This document shows, in pieces, positions 10,964 to 13,052 of a DNA stretch of 13,052 nt. The stretch is from contig CAWUIN010000078.1 of assembly GCA_963922535.1 (NCBI GenBank), positions 1-13,052 on the forward strand, given 5' to 3'. The first letter of the stretch is position 1; each line of letters opens with the position of its first letter. The notes below the pieces were generated by a model. It was given only the letters and a program-made list of their open reading frames with translations, searched no databases and was not told the origin of the DNA. Origin of the DNA: Tectiglobus sp963922535. Lineage in GTDB: Bacteria; Pseudomonadota; Alphaproteobacteria; Rhizobiales; Hyphomicrobiaceae. The translations under genes were made by a program, and so were the position numbers.

Positions 10964-13052
10964 TTGGCGAGCGGTAGACGCATTCGCATTCGTGGACAAG
11001 TCCAAGGTGTAGGATTTCGCCCATTTGTCTGGCAGTTGGCCACTCGGTTTCAGGTGACAGGTCAGGTGTTGAATGATGCCGAAGGCGTTTTGATATGCGC
11101 TTTTGGTGGCGATCTGGACCAGTTTGAGCACAGTTTGCAGGTCGAAGCTCCACCGCTTTCGCGCATCGATGCAATCGCGAGCGAGGTCTTGGAAGGTGTG
11201 GCGCCAGCTGATTTTTCGATCCTCGTGTCGGGAGCCCCTGGGGCAGAGACCCGTGTCACGCCTGACGCTGCGACCTGTCCTGACTGCATCGCTGAGATTT
11301 TCGAACCAGGGCGCTGGGCCGGCTATGCATTCACCAATTGTACCAACTGCGGACCAAGGTTCACTATTTTGCGGCAACTGCCCTATGATCGCGCGCAGAC
11401 CACCATGGCACCTTTTAAGATGTGTACGGACTGCCAGGCAGAGTATTCTGATCCGGGTGCACGGCGATTTCATGCGCAGCCAATCGCATGTCCTGCCTGC
11501 GGGCCGCGTTTGCAGCTCATGCCAGCGAGCGCCGAGCCATTAGAAGAGGCGGCGCAGCGCTTGCTGGCAGGAGAGATTGTTGCGCTCAAGGGAATTGGCG
11601 GATTTCACATTGCCTGCGATGCCACCAACGCGGAGGCTGTGGCGCGGCTCAGGGCGCGCAAACGCAGACCGTCAAAACCGCTCGCGCTCATGGCCACTTG
11701 GGAGATGGTTAAGGCCCATACTTCTGTCACCTTGGAGGAGGAGGAGCGTCTGGGCGATGCCGCGGCACCAATCGTCCTGATATCGCGCACGCACGCGCTA
11801 ACCGGCGCGCTGCCTGAGGCGATCGCACCGGGCGTTCATGAACTCGGCTGGATGCTGCCCTACACGCCCCTTCACCACCTCTTGCTTGACGCGGTGAAGC
11901 GCCCTTTGGTGATGACCTCCGCCAACCTTTCCGGCGAGCCTCAGGTGATCGGTAACGATGAGGCCCGTGACAAGCTCAGTGGCATTGCCGACGCGATCCT
12001 CATGCATAATCGTGATATCAAGCGCCGCCTCGACGACAGCATCGAGCGGGTAACACCCCATGGGCCGATGATCCTGCGGCGGGCGCGTGGGCGTGTGCCG
12101 GGGACGCTGGCGCTGCCTGAAGGCTTCTGTGACGCGCCGGATGTCGTCGCCTACGGTGCGCATCTGAAATCTGCGATCTGCCTCACCAAAAATGGCCAGG
12201 CACTGCTTTCGCACCACTTAGGAGATCTGGACGATCCGCTGACCTTCGAAGAATTCCTGAAAGCCGATGCCGACTACCGGGATCTGTTCGATCATCGGCC
12301 AAAGGCGGCCGCCTGCGATCTGCATCCAGGTTATCGCTCCTCGCAACACGCCGCATCGCTTGGCTTGCCTGTTATAGAGGTGCAGCACCACCATGCGCAT
12401 CTGGCTGCCTGCTTAGGCGAAAACCTGTGGCCGATGGAATCTGGGAAAGTGGCAGGGATCATCCTCGATGGGCTGGGTCTCGGAGCGGATGGGACGATCT
12501 GGGGCGGGGAGCTTCTGCTCGGCGATTACACAGAGTTTGAACGGCGCGCCTGGCTGAAGCCTGCGCCGCTGCCCGGCGGCGATGCCGCGAACCGTGAGCC
12601 ATGGCGCAACCTGCTGGCGCGGCTCGATCAGGCTGGCCTGGGAAAGGCTGCGGACAATCGCTTACGGGAAAAGCCGCTCAGCCTGTTGCGCCAGGCCATG
12701 GCCGCAGGCACCAATGCGCCACTTTCAAGCTCTGCCGGCCGGCTCTTCGATGCGATGGCCGCGCATCTGGGCGTTGCCGCGGACCGCCAGAGCTTTGAGG
12801 GCGAAGCGGCAACGCATCTTGAGGCCTTAGCGCGCAAAGGCAAAGACACGGGCTCGGCGCTGGCACTGCCCGTCGAAGAAGGGGAAATTGATCCCGCCCC
12901 GCTGTTCCAGGCGGAAGGTACACGCGCCGATCTTGCAGCGCGCTTTCACGCTTCCCTTGCCGAGGCCTTTGCGCGCGAAGCACAGGCCTTGATTGCGCGT
13001 GCCGAGGCCGAAGCCGTGGCGCTGTCAGGCGGGTGTTTTCAGAATGCGCTGC
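10964..13052 (+). CDS. hypF: carbamoyltransferase HypF, [NiFe]-hydrogenase maturation (3' end beyond window)
   Basis: HypF uses carbamoyl phosphate and ATP to make the carbamoyl group passed to HypE, which becomes the cyanide ligands of the [NiFe] centre. All domains are seen in order. Acylphosphatase: Gly-Gln-Val-Gln-Gly-Val-Gly-Phe-Arg (11-19, catalytic R19, N37). Two zinc fingers: CPDC...CTNC and CTDC...CPAC, within about 105-185, the first one residue shorter between its Cys pairs than usual. YrdC-like domain: about 200-370, with K209-Gly-Ile-Gly-Gly-Phe-His. Kae1-like domain: from about 395, with the metal-binding HHHAH at 475-479 and Ser-Gly-Gly-Cys-Phe-Gln-Asn at the end. The 696 codons present are intact, with no frameshift; about 50 residues are missing past the window. 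The TTG start at 10964 is forced by the stop at 10919 and the absence of an early ATG. GC-rich codons seem more frequent than in purH. Other hyp or hydrogenase genes presumably follow. Confidence 0.97.
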   Translation, partial: MASGRRIRIRGQVQGVGFRPFVWQLATRFQVTGQVLNDAEGVLICAFGGDLDQFEHSLQVEAPPLSRIDAIASEVLEGVAPADFSILVSGAPGAETRVTPDAATCPDCIAEIFEPGRWAGYAFTNCTNCGPRFTILRQLPYDRAQTTMAPFKMCTDCQAEYSDPGARRFHAQPIACPACGPRLQLMPASAEPLEEAAQRLLAGEIVALKGIGGFHIACDATNAEAVARLRARKRRPSKPLALMATWEMVKAHTSVTLEEEERLGDAAAPIVLISRTHALTGALPEAIAPGVHELGWMLPYTPLHHLLLDAVKRPLVMTSANLSGEPQVIGNDEARDKLSGIADAILMHNRDIKRRLDDSIERVTPHGPMILRRARGRVPGTLALPEGFCDAPDVVAYGAHLKSAICLTKNGQALLSHHLGDLDDPLTFEEFLKADADYRDLFDHRPKAAACDLHPGYRSSQHAASLGLPVIEVQHHHAHLAACLGENLWPMESGKVAGIILDGLGLGADGTIWGGELLLGDYTEFERRAWLKPAPLPGGDAANREPWRNLLARLDQAGLGKAADNRLREKPLSLLRQAMAAGTNAPLSSSAGRLFDAMAAHLGVAADRQSFEGEAATHLEALARKGKDTGSALALPVEEGEIDPAPLFQAEGTRADLAARFHASLAEAFAREAQALIARAEAEAVALSGGCFQNAL

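Noticed and set aside
10904..11473. 189-codon open frame on the minus strand opposite the 5' part of hypF
   Set aside because: It overlaps the HypF acylphosphatase and zinc-finger domains, which are unmistakable. The antisense translation shows no family features.
1..13052. tRNA, rRNA, CRISPR arrays, prophage or toxin-antitoxin modules
   Set aside because: Looked for cloverleaf-like elements, regularly spaced direct repeats and small paired ORFs on both strands; none was found that could be supported.

Overview
The window looks like a chromosomal segment of an alphaproteobacterium with moderate GC content. The evidence is the gene set: an HtpX - RsmB - heparinase II/III-like - PurH run, a DUF1674 (SdhAF4-type) gene next to htpX, and an extensin-like C-terminal domain protein. 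From memory, all of these are typical of Alphaproteobacteria. Genus and order cannot be fixed from the sequence alone.

Layout. (1) 1-602: a two-CBS-domain protein with a clear Shine-Dalgarno. (2) 603-950: no supportable gene, one stem-loop and a cluster of CACGCG words. (3) 951-2290: two adjacent multi-pass membrane ORFs that probably form one functional unit. They are separated only by a stop codon at a run of seven T, and the second lies exactly in the -1 frame of the first. (4) 2320-3875, minus strand: an operon-like set read as DUF1674 protein, extensin-like envelope protein, gamma-glutamylcyclotransferase-like protein. A three-fold 19-bp repeat surrounds the DUF1674 start and creates a short upstream ORF. 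(5) 4031-10755, plus strand: htpX, rsmB, a heparinase II/III-like gene, purH and a GNAT acetyltransferase, covering membrane-protein quality control, rRNA methylation and purine synthesis. (6) 10752-10860: a 109-bp element with 26-bp perfect inverted repeats ending in CTAG, resembling a MITE. (7) 10964-13052: hypF, the [NiFe]-hydrogenase cyanide-ligand carbamoyltransferase, TTG-initiated and cut by the window end. This suggests a hydrogenase or hyp cluster continues to the right.

No tRNA, rRNA, CRISPR array or intact transposase gene was seen. Most of the window is ordinary housekeeping DNA. The parts that merit a second look are the split membrane-protein locus, the repeated start region of the DUF1674 gene, and the MITE-like element at the border between the purH block and hypF. 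I did not find a convincing new multi-gene system.
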